Positions 42,952 to 54,037 of a DNA stretch of 64,000 nucleotides are shown one piece after another. The notes beneath the pieces were generated by a model, which worked only from the letters and a program-made list of their open reading frames with translations, did not search any database and had not been told where the DNA came from. Numbering within the stretch: position 1 is the stretch's first letter; each line of letters opens with the position of its first letter. The stretch is from Cylicocyclus nassatus (taxonomy: Eukaryota; Nematoda; Chromadorea; Rhabditida; Strongylidae): NCBI GenBank assembly GCA_958299035.1, contig CATQJL010000001.1:15822305-15886304 (forward strand), read 5' to 3'. Both the position numbers and the translations under genes were made by a program.

Positions 42952-45497
42952 CGCTTTATTCGAACAATGATCCCAACTCCACCCTTCACGGAATACGGAA
43001 GTGAAAGCGAAATCAAAGAACGATAAGAAGTTTGGGCACATAACAAATGTTTTGGATTGTGGGTAATCAATCAAGTTGATTTATCGTGAAACTCTTCAAT
43101 CAGTCTCTGGTCCAATGATAAAACTTAAAGAGGGTTCAACAAGTACTGGCACGATTTAGCGTGAATACTCTGCCATCAAATTTTGCAGTTCTGACTTGAC
43201 GCAGCAGTAGCTTATCTACTTTCCTATTGTGTGACAGTCATTACGATTCGCGCGTCGCTACTCGCGCGTCACACCTGTGCACATCGTTCCTTTCGGAAGG
43301 ACAGTGCCGTGATGTTCTACCTTCCTGTGTTTCCCTAGCGGACTTGACATGCTTTCCTGGGGAGATGTGAACTGGGCTAAACTTCTTACTACAAACGGTC
43401 TCCTAGACAATAACAATGGAAGTCGTCGAAAACATATAGAAAAATCTCCACTTCGTTCTTCCCAAGAAGCAAGCAACACTGTTAGGCTCGATTTCGAAGA
43501 GCAATCAATTTCAAGCAAGCAATCAATCGTTTAAGTAGTATGAACCAATGCCATAATTCCTATTAGGCTCCGTAATTATCGTGAGAGGGTGCACGTGCTA
43601 GCTTTGGCTTCTTGGTGCCGCACCCAGCTGCTAGCTGACCCATGCCTCAGCTGAGCTAAGGGTGCGGTCGCCACTCAGAACCTCTCGCCGAAATATTTTC
43701 ACGCCAGCCTCGCTGAGGTGCGAAATTTGCCTCCGCAAATGCGCACTATTGCCGTAGGGACGCACATCAAGTTCATGACTAACACGTAATACCAAGAAAG
43801 TGAAAATAAAATACATTATGAAAAATTGCATTACAATGGCAAACAGGGCCCGGCACAGCTGGGACTGGATCGAGGTGGATATCTTTTCTGAGAAATGCAA
43901 AGATGACATTGTTTTTGCGGGTTTAAAAGCGGAGGAGCCACCAGCATGTCGCGGGAAGTGCAGCCTTTATGCCGCTGCATGCCGACAACAAGCTTTACCT
44001 GAAACAAAAAAGGCGCTGTTTACAGCAAAACGCATTGGTATAACACCAAGTTTGGTGCGTACGGGCGCGTGAGGGAGTCAAATTATGGCTCAAAAATTCC
44101 TGAAAACTTATTCAAATGAAAGCCGTGCTTAAATGCAACGTCCACTCAGATTTTTTTGTCGTTTCAGGGTCTTCTGGTACCGAATACGAAGTCGAAAATA
44201 GGCAAAAACCCCGACAATTTCGTTCCGAGAAACAGGCCGACTTTTCAGAATGGGGATGGGAGCACACGGAGGGGCGGGCATGGGTGCACAGGCGGTGCCG
44301 TCTGGGTGTCCTCGTGCATCTTCGTTATTTCAGAGAGATTTTTTCGCTTCTAAAGCGACATTGTGCGCCGCGACTTGGGCATTGGCTTGATACGGGGCCC
44401 TACAATCATGTGCTGCCAGAAGCTCAAAACCCTCAAGTTAAAGCGGAAAGTGCCTTCAACCTTCTCAGCTGAGATAGAACCGATGCTTGTCCTCACATAA
44501 TTTTTCGTACTTTCTTACATATTCTGCACCTTCACCGTGAAAAAAAATTATACGAGCAATAACGATTTCATAATCTTTCCTCTAGATGTTTTATAGCCAT
44601 CAAAAAATTCTCATTGGCCGCGCAACCTACTCCTATCGCAAGGCCGCCTTAAACAAATCAAGTTCGGTGTTTTCTTACTTTTCTGTTTCCCTTTCTCTTT
44701 TTATTTTTTTCTTGTTATACATTTTTGTTGTCATTCCCAGGCGAGGGGGAGGGGGAGGTGGGTGAGGTAAGAAAAGGAAGGGGGATGAAGTCGAAAGTGA
44801 GTGTGAGAGATGTGGAGTGGGAGGGGCAAGTGCTGGACTGGTCAGTTTCATGCTCTCACCATGGAGTAAAACGGTTTGAGCGGTAGAAGAGGAGACACCC
44901 ATATAGCACTATAGGGTGAGCGATACAAGCAAAGATGACAAGTGAGAAGTAGTGAGGGGACTGGGGTCGCAAAAGGTCGGGGGACTTAATAAGAATTTTT
45001 TGATTGTATCAACTTTGTTTCGAAACGCCCAAGTTTCAGTTGGTGTCGAGCTTTGATGGCAATTTACAATTGAACATATTCGATAATCACTGCAACCATC
45101 TCATGGTCTTTTCTGTAACAAATGGTGACTTCATTGTAAAGAAAGTAACTATGGAAGCAGCAGTAATGTAAGTGCCGGCTTGATAACCTTTTTTATGCTT
45201 GAACTTGTATGTGAAATGTATTTCGACGTAGTCCCTCTTCGCAGTGGTTTCAGGCTTCTTGAATGCTGAAAAAACTCAAGATGTTTTGGACTAATATAAA
45301 CACTTTACAACAAGGAGATTCGCTACAACCGTATCCTCTGAAAGTATCCAATCAACTCTTTGGAAAAAAGGGCGTACTCCCTCCTAGCATCCTCGTGATC
45401 GAGAAAATCAAGGTTTACTTTATAAGAGTTTAAAAGGATTGGTGCTTATAGAATGCCATAGCTATTATAGTCAATCTCGACTCTGCACTGTAATCTA
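42952..45497. other. No gene recognised; dispersed repeat piece
   Basis: The stretch 44290-44460 shares ordered blocks with 33185-33340. GGGCCCGGCACAGCTGGG at about 43846 resembles a Mutator-like family end, but no inverted partner was fixed. Short frames only. Confidence 0.4.
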
Positions 45498-45713
45498 CAG
45501 TCGAGTAGATTTAGCGGTAAATATAGTGTGCTTGCACAGAAGGTGAAATGCGGTAATATTGGCGCGTGAAGAAATAGTTTCGACTGTGACGCCGGCCAAT
45601 TGCGCGCGCAAGATACCCGCGGTACTGACGTGGCTACTTGTTCACGCGCAAATTTCACCGCATTTCACCTTCTGTGCAAGCACACTATATTTACCGCTAA
45701 ATCTACTCGACTG
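45498..45713. mobile_element. Palindromic MITE at TA site
   Basis: CAGTCGAGTAGATTTAGCGG at the left and its inverse CCGCTAAATCTACTCGACTG at the right, with TA on both sides (45496-45497, 45714-45715). The arms continue nearly perfectly for about 70 bases each (AGTGTGCTTGCACAGAAGGT and inverse). Confidence 0.85.
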
Positions 45714-46015
45714 TACTTGTACCTCACGTCGTTGTAACATTTAAATCGCCGGTAGGGTTAAGAGATTTTATTCCTTGAATTTCTTCTCTCGCCCGGAAGG
45801 TGTACGATAACTTGTGAATCTACCATTTATTTTCTTTGGAAAGGAGATATTCTTTTTTATGGTATACAACCACCATATACACATCTAATTTTTTCTGCTT
45901 CCTTGGAGTGCTGTCTCGAACAACATTTGACCATCCTAGTTCCGTGTGCCAAATGAAAGAGCCTGGTGCACTGAGAAATGTGCTCTGATTGCTTTTATCA
46001 ATTTTGAGCAATCTC
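45714..46015. other. No gene recognised
   Basis: A short interval between two transposon-like elements with nothing identifiable. Confidence 0.4.
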
Positions 46016-46925
46016 TTGGGTTGATGCAAAAATACTGGCCGTTTTGCGAATTCACTTTGACGTGCTATAACTTGCTAAAGAATCCAAATTTCTGAATGCG
46101 GTAAAGATCATCAAAAGCAGCAAACCTTTCCCAAAAAGGCGCCAATCATTTATACTCACATCACAAGCGGGAAGAAAAATACGGACTAAAAGACAAAAAA
46201 GGTTTTTTTCTCTAAAACCTTGTATTTGACGATTCATAACTTCCTAGAAAATTTGTTATTATGCATGACAAGTGACCTGTCTTGTAGCTACAAGCCAGTA
46301 GTACAAAATACGATGAAAAGCGTTTGAAGAAAAAAATTCGCGGAAAGGAAAAAAAATTGAAATTCAAAGTTGTGTTTCTTTCAACAATTTTTCAGTATGC
46401 CTTGAAACCCAAATATAGTATTTTCCGATTTTCTGCGTACTGAACAGCTGGATGTTCTTGCAAAAACAGCTATCGAGATGCATAGGCATTACGCTTACGG
46501 AATTGAGCGAAGCCGACAGACTTGTCAAAATAAATTTATGGGTCATAAAATGACCGCAACGGCTACCCATATTGAGGCGCCGATATCTCAGTCAGGATAA
46601 CTTTAGAAAACACAGTCAAGTATGCATATTGTAGACAATTTCTATTATATACAATAACAAAATTTTCGAAGAAGCGCCTTTCATGCGCTCTTGAATTCTG
46701 GCCAGAAAAGTGAATGTATTGAAATTCCAAATTTGGATGCGGTTATTTGAAGCTCAGTAACTTGATAACAGAAGAGGACGGAAGCCCGCTTCAACCACCA
46801 CTAGATGGAGCACGAGAACAGCTTCTCAGTAATATGCTATATGTGTTTCAAAGAAATTATTCTGAGGAAAATAATTGCCCTGAAAAAAGCTTAGAAAATC
46901 AGCCATTACTTTTGCATCAACTCAA
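46016..46925. mobile_element. mariner-type non-autonomous element
   Basis: TTGGGTTGATGCAAAAATAC, then TGGCC, at the left is inverted at the right (CCATTACTTTTGCATCAACT, then CAA), close to the termini of the element at 28531 and of similar length. A subterminal GAATTCACTTTGACG is inverted near 46700. No transposase; the TA duplication is not preserved. Confidence 0.65.
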
Positions 46926-47110
46926 CATTATTTTGAATTTTTACGAACTTATTACACATTAATTAGATTTATATGTTTTTCGCATGTAAAAAAATTCAAC
47001 ATGTCCAAATTTCTTCTTTTACAAATTTTTCTTACTGTGACATACTTTTGAGTCAAACGTATTATTCTATCATTATTTCAGTAGCAATTTTCTTATCCCT
47101 CTGTTTCTTA
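46926..47110. other. Short unassigned spacer
   Basis: An A/T-rich spacer ending in the TTA used as target by the next element. Confidence 0.4.
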
Positions 47111-47317
47111 GGCTCCCGCCAGAGTGCCGAAGCCATGCCAGCGCTACGCCAGCGCCGAACCAGCGTTTCGATCGATACACGTGTATTTCGTTGGTGCGGG
47201 GCTAGCTGACCTAGTTCTCAGCAGGTAGATGTCCCAACGAAATACACGTGTATCGATCGAAACGCTGGCTCGGCGCTGGCGTAGCGCTGGCATGGCTTCG
47301 GCACTCTGGCGGGAGCC
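47111..47317. mobile_element. Palindromic MITE with TTA target duplication
   Basis: GGCTCCCGCCAGAGTGCCGA at the left and the inverse at the right, with TTA at 47108-47110 and 47318-47320. The arms pair for about 95 bases, including CGTTTCGATCGATACACGTG. The 3-bp TTA duplication suggests a PIF/Harbinger relative with different ends from the CAAGG family. Confidence 0.8.
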
Positions 47318-47325
47318 TTATTTCC

Positions 47326-47548
47326 AGGGCTCGGAACGAGGTGGCTTTTGGAAAATGCAAAGAACGAAGTCCCCCTTGAATTTCCCAAACTTTTACAAAG
47401 TCCTCTTTCACCCCTCAGCCATTATCCTAAAAAATCATCAGAAAACGAAACGTCGACCAAAAAAACCTCGCCAAGACCAAAACCTCCTTTGCTTTTTGTC
47501 CCAAAAACGATACCCAGCTTGCTTACCAAGCCACCTGTGCCGAGCCCT
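47326..47548. mobile_element. Mutator-like MITE with 9-10 bp target duplication
   Basis: AGGGCTCGGAACGAGGTGGC at the left and GCCACCTGTGCCGAGCCCT at the right, flanked by the perfect direct repeat CCTTATTTCC (47316-47325 and 47549-47558). This is the best-preserved member of the family seen at 11269, 24205 and 37610 and supports a Mutator-type origin. Open frames inside are accidental. Confidence 0.82.
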
Positions 47549-47558
47549 CCTTATTTCC

Positions 47559-49025
47559 TTTTAAAGTCCATCGTTAATAAGTCATGGACCTTCTGCGATG
47601 ATGGTGTCGATACAATCTAGAGCAATCACTAAACGTTTAAAACAATTTTCGCACCTGAGCGCATGACTCCATGTACGCCGGGAAGCATTTGACCAAAATA
47701 TCAACTGTTAAAATAGTGATACCCCGACTGCAGTGTTTCAAGGCCGAAGATGAACTCTACGCAAATTTGCCTTTTTTTATCGGTGGTCTTTTTACATCCA
47801 CCATCATACTTGAAAACGTTCCAATCAGGTAATTCAAAAGTTTTTTTTTCTGACTGTCAATTTTGAACAAGCACAAGTTTTTCAAATTCAACGTACAAAA
47901 TTGATTATAGTTGAGTGCACGGAATCGACCGGGATAAACGCCCGCGAGCGCTCTTGCGGGCTAGCATTGGCATTCCGCGCATGGGTCATCATGATGCCCG
48001 TACTCGGCAGCCGGGTCGCAGGCACGCTCGCATTCAGCCTACAGCGATCCGAGCAAATTCGTGCAGTCAACTTAACCCATTTTCAGGCGTTTTTATACAG
48101 CTTTTCGCTGTTTTTGGGTCATACAAAGCTTTACAGATTAGACTCTCAAATGCTCATAACTCCTTTCGGAGAACTCTCCCCACAAATTAAAGCAGCTCCG
48201 AAATCAGCCTTTTGAAGACGGGTCTAGTGACTACATTGCATGTTTAAACGTCAAATCATGTTAGTATCCTTATAAGGTTAAAATCCGACCTCAAGTTTTT
48301 CTAAAGCATGGACAGAGAGCGATTAGTGAAAACACAGTCCCACAACGACCATCAATTCAGATCTTTCCCTCGATCTAGCATCTGGCGAAATAACATGATC
48401 AACGACGTTGACAAAGAATGAAATTTGTTCAGTTCTTGCAATTATCCTGAGAAAGCTGAAAGTACAAAAAAGCTTGGTGGGTGGGGGGGGGGGAGTTAAT
48501 ATGCCAGGTAGTCGACGAGCCACAGGCAAGTGGCTGACATTTGAGCTTGTGAAACGATGTAGAGCAATGATTAAAGGAAGCCTCAATGAGAAAAGGTAGC
48601 ACTTGAATGACTGCATGAGACTAAAAGATAATAACGTACGCCAAAGCTTGTTCAAATCCATATGGCCGCAAGACCAGAAATGTCGCACTTCACGCCTCAT
48701 AGAAACCATATTCTTTCTAAATGTCATTGTGCGCTACTTCTGCTAGGATCTCTTTGATAGTGATGTTCATCTTCCTTTAAGTCATCTCAAGGGCATTATG
48801 TCGCCGCGGCTTCTTCATTTTGACTCGCACGCTATAATGGAGGGAAATCGTACAGAATAGGAGCAGGCTAAAAGATCTGAAGAACTTCTCACCGTCTCTT
48901 CAAAACTGTGGCAAAATTGTTACGCAAAAGAGCAAATACCGCTCTTTCTCATCTATCAAGGTTTATATCGTAACAACCTACATCAGCAAGCAATTCCAAG
49001 ACATCATCATCAACCCAGAAAAATG
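47559..49025. other. No gene recognised
   Basis: A G/C-richer patch at about 47920-48060 carries overlapping open frames on both strands, a composition effect. A G-run lies at 48480-48492. The minus-strand frame at 48323-48727 (134 codons) has no recognisable content. Confidence 0.35.
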
Positions 49026-50309
49026 CAGTGCCGCTCATAATTCGTCGAAAGAGTCGCCGGAGTACGCTGCAGTGCAGCGGAGCCGCACATCGGTAGAGTC
49101 CATCGAAATCCGCGTCGCATTGTCATATCTCGCCTCAGAATGGACGAATTCTGAATACTAGGACACCGTTTGATTCAGCTCTGCAAGACGCATAATCGAC
49201 GTATGAAAGTGTCACAAACTATCAGGGTACGACAGGTACACGTTAGACAAAAGTTTCCGCTTAATTCTGCAGATTTTTGTCTGGTTGGATTGTTCAATGT
49301 GCTGACAACAGTATTTTCTCGTTTCACGCTCTGAAGCTCGCCAATGGGTTTTGGTCAAAATGTTGATGATCTTGCTTTGCAACGAAACTCCGCTCATAGA
49401 GGTTGTCGAACACGCTGTTCATGAAAATCGTGGTCTCTGTCAGGTATAGGGTCTTTTTGCAGAAATATGGGTAACTGGAACGGAATTGCGAAAGCCCCTA
49501 ACTTCGCCTGCATGTCTAGTCCCCTAGTCGCGGACTTCTATCGCGAAATTTCGCGGAAATCCTGGGATTCCGCGAAGTTCACAGGAATTTTGCACATTCT
49601 GTAAGCAGTATTGTACCTTGAGCTGATTTAAGAACAAACTCGGTCAGAGTGACTCTGTAGCATACTCTTACATATACCTGCTATCTTATATATAAAGCTG
49701 AATGTCTGTTTGTCTGTCTGCCTGCCTGTCTGTCTGTATGTATGTATGCACGTATGTTCCGAATAGAAAATTCCATTTCTGAACCGATCCGGACCAAACT
49801 TGGCACACATACAATTCGGGCCCCGGCGGGTGTCACAGGCTGCTTTTCGTCATCGATCGATATCGATTTTATCGATTTTTTGCAGAATTTGAGCTACGGA
49901 GCTGGGAGTTGGCACAGGGGGTAATCGAGCATGCTGATTACGTAATAATGACAGGGCCGGGCGGAGCCGGGTAAGTCAACTAGTGTGTCATAAGCGACAA
50001 ATCAATGGCAATACTGTTACCAGCACCTGAACAATCCACCAAACAAAAACCTGCAAAATTAAGCGAAAACTTACTGTCTACAGTATGCCTATCGTACCCC
50101 TGATAGATTGTGACACTTCCATATACTGTATGATGCGCCTTGATGAGCTGAATCGAACAATGTCCTCGGATTCAAAATTCGTCCATACTGAAGCGAGTTA
50201 ATGCGACGCGGATTCCGATTGACTCTACTAATGTGCGGCGCACTCCGCTGCTCTCCGGCGCACTGCAGCGCACTCCGGCGACTTTTTAGACACGTTATGA
50301 GCGGTAGTG
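49026..50309. mobile_element. Large inverted-repeat element
   Basis: CAGTGCCGCTCATAA at the left and TTATGAGCGGTAGTG at the right, continuing through AAAGAGTCGCCGGAGT against ACTCCGGCGACTTTTT and, further in, AATTAAGCGGAAACTTTTGT-like arms. The two halves are mirror images apart from the Helitron-like copy (49684-49983) inserted near the centre. The target duplication is not clear. No transposase. Confidence 0.7.
49684..49983 (+). mobile_element. Helitron-like element, nested
   Basis: Starts TCTTATATATAAAGC after an A; has the (CTGT)n/(CTGC)n tract, CCGATCCGGACCAAACTTGG and an ATCGATTTTATCG block; and ends GGAGCCGGGTAAGTCAACTAG before a T. At 300 bp it is the shortest complete copy in the window and gives the cleanest A|TC..CTAG|T boundaries. 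Confidence 0.82.
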
Positions 50310-50399
50310 TACTACATGGGGATACCTAAATGCTAAAATTTTTTTGCGCTCTCTTCAAAAATGTAAAGAATGAAAAGAGAAAATGTTACACTGAACTGA

Positions 50400-51483
50400 C
50401 AAGGGAAGGATGATCGGTCGAAGTGGCCATTTGGAATGCGCTGTAAATCAGGAAACCGTCCTCGGTAAGGCAAACTCTTGCTGTTACTTTGTTTTGAGTT
50501 CTGTAAAAAGTCTATTGGGTTACAGTAAACGAAAAATACTCATTCCTAGGCAGTTGAAACAAGCTATTTACTGCAAAAAAGTCACTATTTCTACAATAAG
50601 CTATAATCTTCTAGAATTTATAAATCTGTGGAGGTTATGATGTCACAACAATGGATTCAAATGATATATTAACATGTATGGAATACAATCACAAAATGCT
50701 CAAAGCAGAAGAGCTTCTCGCAGCGCGCACATCGGATAAAATATCAACGATGACAATCAGCAGCTTCACAATTGCTTATCAAAGTCGGGTGAAAAACAGT
50801 AGAAGAGACTCGAATTCGCCGAGGTTTATCAATGTATCCGGCTGCATGCCATGGGTATGAAAGGAAATTTTTGAATCGCGGTGAGCAAAACTGTGCGTAA
50901 ATGAGCGATAAGATCTTAAGGATGGAATCCATGCAAGGCATAGTTCAGATCGAGAGCCAATACATGGGATGTAAATCGACTGCAATTTTGCAAGTGCGCG
51001 CGCTGCGAGAAGCTATTCTGCTTGAGCATTTTGTGGTTGTATTCCATACATGTTGACATATCATTTGAATCCATTGTTGTGACATCATAACCTCCACAGA
51101 TTTACATATTGTAGAATATTATAGCTTATTATAGAAATAGTGACTTTTTTGCAGTAAATAGCTTGTTTCAACTGCCTAGGAATGAGTATTTTTCGTTTAC
51201 TGTAACCCAATAGACTTTTTACAGAACTGCAAAACAAAGTAACAGCAACAAGACTCGAGTAGTCCGTTGCCTTGCCACTGCGCCATCGCCACATTACTGC
51301 GTTATTCTAGCGCCTCGCTCATCACGGGTGCGCTGGCTGCGCCGGAGGAAAATGGCCTTGTAACTCCCCTCACAAAACCGCTCGGCACCCAGCGAAAGTA
51401 GTTTTGAGTTTGCCTTACCGAGGACGGTTTCCTGATATACAGCTCATTCCAAATGGCCACTTCGACCGATCATCCTTCCCTTG
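50400..51483. mobile_element. PIF/Harbinger-like fold-back element
   Basis: Begins CAAGGGAAGGATGATCGGTC and ends GACCGATCATCCTTCCCTTG, with TGA repeats at 50397-50399 and 51484-51486. The two halves are mirror images over about 450 bases each (for example CCTAGGCAGTTGAAACAAGC on both strands). The right half carries about 150 extra G/C-richer bases (about 51250-51400). Confidence 0.85.
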
Positions 51484-52082
51484 TGAGATGAGCAAGGGTC
51501 AAAATCGACATCTTGCATCTATATCACCTTCGATTCTCCAACGATTTCATTTTCACGTTGATCGAAACGAGTGCTAGCGCATTTTGGCAAGGGGGTGAAA
51601 GAGGTAGGGGCTAACTAACCTGACAACAAAGATGAGTGCTCTTCATGCTCAAAAGAGGGAACACACCCAATGTTTAAGCTCTGCTCGAGTCAAAAGTAGA
51701 AATAATCCAGCTTCTGATCTAAACCGAAGAAGAAGTCATGAGAACTATAATAGTTGTAGTACACGGGTTATCACTGTGCGTCACTGCACTCACGCAATTA
51801 AGGTTCTTCCGGTACTTCTCGATGCTGGCATCATCATCAAACGGATCATATATAATTCTATACTTGAATAGCTTTGCCGTGGAGGGATCGAACACAGAAA
51901 GAAAGGAGTCATCAGCAAAGGTAAAAGAGATATGGCAGCTTTGCTGTAAGCGACGGATGGTGCATTTTACGCTTTTTCTTCTACACTAAACTCAGATTAC
52001 GAACAACTAAAAGCATAGCTTACCGAATTTGACATCTATGTAATGTGTATCAGTCCTAACCCATTGCTCAGACAATGGAAGC
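51484..52082. other. No gene recognised
   Basis: Two overlapping frames around 51632-51989 have no supporting features. Confidence 0.4.
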
Positions 52083-52335
52083 GGCCGAGCCGCGGACCTT
52101 TTCCGGCTGGAATTTCGCAGCATGCGCGGCTCGGCCGGTGCAATCAATATTTATAGTGTCTGAGCCCATCTAAGGCCGCGGCTGAGCCGGTAAGCCATAT
52201 TCAGTCCGCGGCTCGGCCGGTGCAATGATACTGACATAAATTAAGGTCCGCGGCTCGGCCGCACTCGGGCCACGCCCACAAATAAAGGCCGCAGACGGGT
52301 CGGAAAGGCTTTTTGAAGCCGCGGCTCGCCCGGTC
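52083..52335. repeat. GC-rich CCGCGGCTCGGCC repeat cluster
   Basis: Seven diverged copies of a CCGCGGCTCGGCCGGTGCAAT-like motif lie at about 52083 (inverted), 52117, 52173, 52206, 52246, 52289 and 52317, separated by A/T-rich spacers of 20-50 bases. The G/C content contrasts sharply with the flanks. Noncoding. Confidence 0.65.
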
Positions 52336-53392
52336 CCAGTGTCTCAGTGGAAGCCTGCTCATTACATACCGCCTTAGCAACAAAATCATGAAATAATGCT
52401 GAGCATACGACTTTAGCTTGGCAACATTCAATGAGAAATCTATTAAGTACAATTTCAGGTAAATATCTTGATCTAGTCAGTCGCTGATTAGCAACTTGAT
52501 AGTTGTTGTTTTATGACAACGATCAGTGCAAGTTACGCCTCTGAGCAAAAATCGCCCAAGTTTTGTCAGCCTCGTAGGTAAAAAATGAAAACTTTTTAAT
52601 CTGCTTACCTTTTCAAAAATACACTTTTAAACAACTTTCGAGTTGAAATTGATGTTTTGCAGTTATTAGGCGTCAAAAAATTGTGACCTTGCAAAATGTC
52701 TGAATAAGGTCTCAATCAAGTTACCAAAGGTTCTGTGGATCTTGATTTTTTCTATGGTTTTCGTGGGATCTTCGTATTAGACTTGTTCGTGCTTTTCCTT
52801 GGAGGACCTACATGCTGATAGTGGTTGTGCAAAGTTGGGGTTCAAGACTTTGGTTGTAACTCTTCTTACGAATCTCTTAAAATTACTTTTAAACAAGCAC
52901 ACAGAAAATAGACGACTTTAGCTCGTCTATAGTAAGATTCTTACGAGTGACTTTTCCTCACTTTACTATATATTTGTGCCTTGAAGATTTTTGACTCATA
53001 TCTGCAGTAAAACCAAAAAGTACTTGTCCGTCTTGAGGAGAGTGTCTAGATATTAGTTGAACAACAAGGAACCTCTCCAAACGGATGGGATCATTCACTG
53101 CTTATTCAACGTTGACCATCCAAATTGAAAAGTTATAGAAAACTTAAAACCAAGAGCATCAGAACTAGATAAGATAGATTGTGCTTCATTCTTGCACTTT
53201 TTAACGCTTTGACCTACCACAAATTTTTTACGCTTTCTTCAAAATTTTACAGAAGACTACTTCACTCTAACCGACAATTTTGTGAAATTTTGAGGTTGTT
53301 AATTCCGCGAAGAGCACGTTTTTGCTCCTTTCAGTGTTGAAGTTGTTTGACAAACTTCACTCTCTTGTAAATTGAGGTTAATTGAGTGGGAC
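52336..53392. other. Upstream region of peptide gene
   Basis: No exon is supported. A GATAAGATAG string at 53168-53177 is a good GATA-factor site about 300 bp upstream of the next start codon. Confidence 0.4.
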
Positions 53393-53400
53393 TATTTAAG
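53393..53400 (+). promoter_or_regulatory. TATA-like element
   Basis: TATTTAAG 67 bp upstream of the start codon at 53467. This gene has no obvious pyrimidine-AG acceptor next to its ATG, so it may be transcribed from here without trans-splicing. Confidence 0.4.
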
Positions 53401-53466
53401 TGCTCGCAAACACGATTGATCACAGCTGTTCTTGTCGACTACTGTACTCAACAAGCGCTTTCCAAT

Positions 53467-53713
53467 ATGGTTTCGAGCAAGATAATACTTGCTGTTTTTG
53501 CTCTATTGATGCTAGCATGTACTGCATCTGCTCAGTACTACGGAGGTATATCAATTGTAAGAAGAGTTTGCTTGTTAAGTTCATTTTGCGTAACGTTCAG
53601 GCATGTACGGAATGAACTACTACCCAAGACGTCGTCGCCCATACTATCCTGGGATGTACGGAGGCTATGGAATGGGTGGAATGATGCCATACGGTATGGG
53701 ATTCGGCAAGTAG
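53467..53713 (+). CDS. nlp-like secreted peptide with tetrabasic site
   Basis: Exons 53467-53545 (79 nt) and 53601-53713, with a 55-nt phase-1 intron (GTATAT..GTTCAG), encode 63 residues. The signal peptide (SKIILAVFALLMLACTASA) is followed by QYYGGMYGMNYYP, then a run of four arginines, then PYYPGMYGGYGMGGMMPYGM, ending GFGK. The exon 1 boundary is two codons later than in the paralogues. The four arginines could be a prohormone cleavage site giving two peptides, the second ending in an amidatable GF-GK (inference). AATAAA at 53754-53759 follows. It is a member of the same defence/neuropeptide-like family, diverged from the PRPWGM type. Confidence 0.88.
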
Positions 53714-53753
53714 GATGCGAATATAATGTGGGATTTGTACCCGCTTCACATGC

Positions 53754-53759
53754 AATAAA
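53754..53759 (+). other. Polyadenylation signal AATAAA
   Basis: Canonical signal 40 nt after the stop codon of the peptide gene at 53467-53713. Confidence 0.75.
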
Positions 53760-54037
53760 GTGCGTCTGCGAGCTCGTCTTTTTATGTACAATATATAAGG
53801 TCATTCCAAAAGTAATTCCGCTCTTTTCAAAGGAGCGCCACATTTGACAAAACAAGGATTTCTCAAATATTTTGGGGTGTTCGATGCAGCATCTCATTCT
53901 CTTTCTTTGCAGAATCACTGAAGCAAAAGCAGTGATGTCTTTAGGAATTGCCAAAATCTGCGACCCAAACTTTCTGGATGCTCAAGTTTCACAATTTTTC
54001 CAAATTTTTATATAGACCCTCCGCAGAAGTCCAAGTA

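Noticed and set aside
44675..44902. Proline-rich minus-strand frame with PPPPPP
   Set aside because: It comes from a purine-rich GAGGGGG tract on the plus strand; no coding support.
53805..53830. Mariner-like left end GGTCATTCCAAAAGTAATTCC
   Set aside because: No inverted partner was found downstream; it overlaps the 3' end of the peptide gene region and could be a solo remnant.
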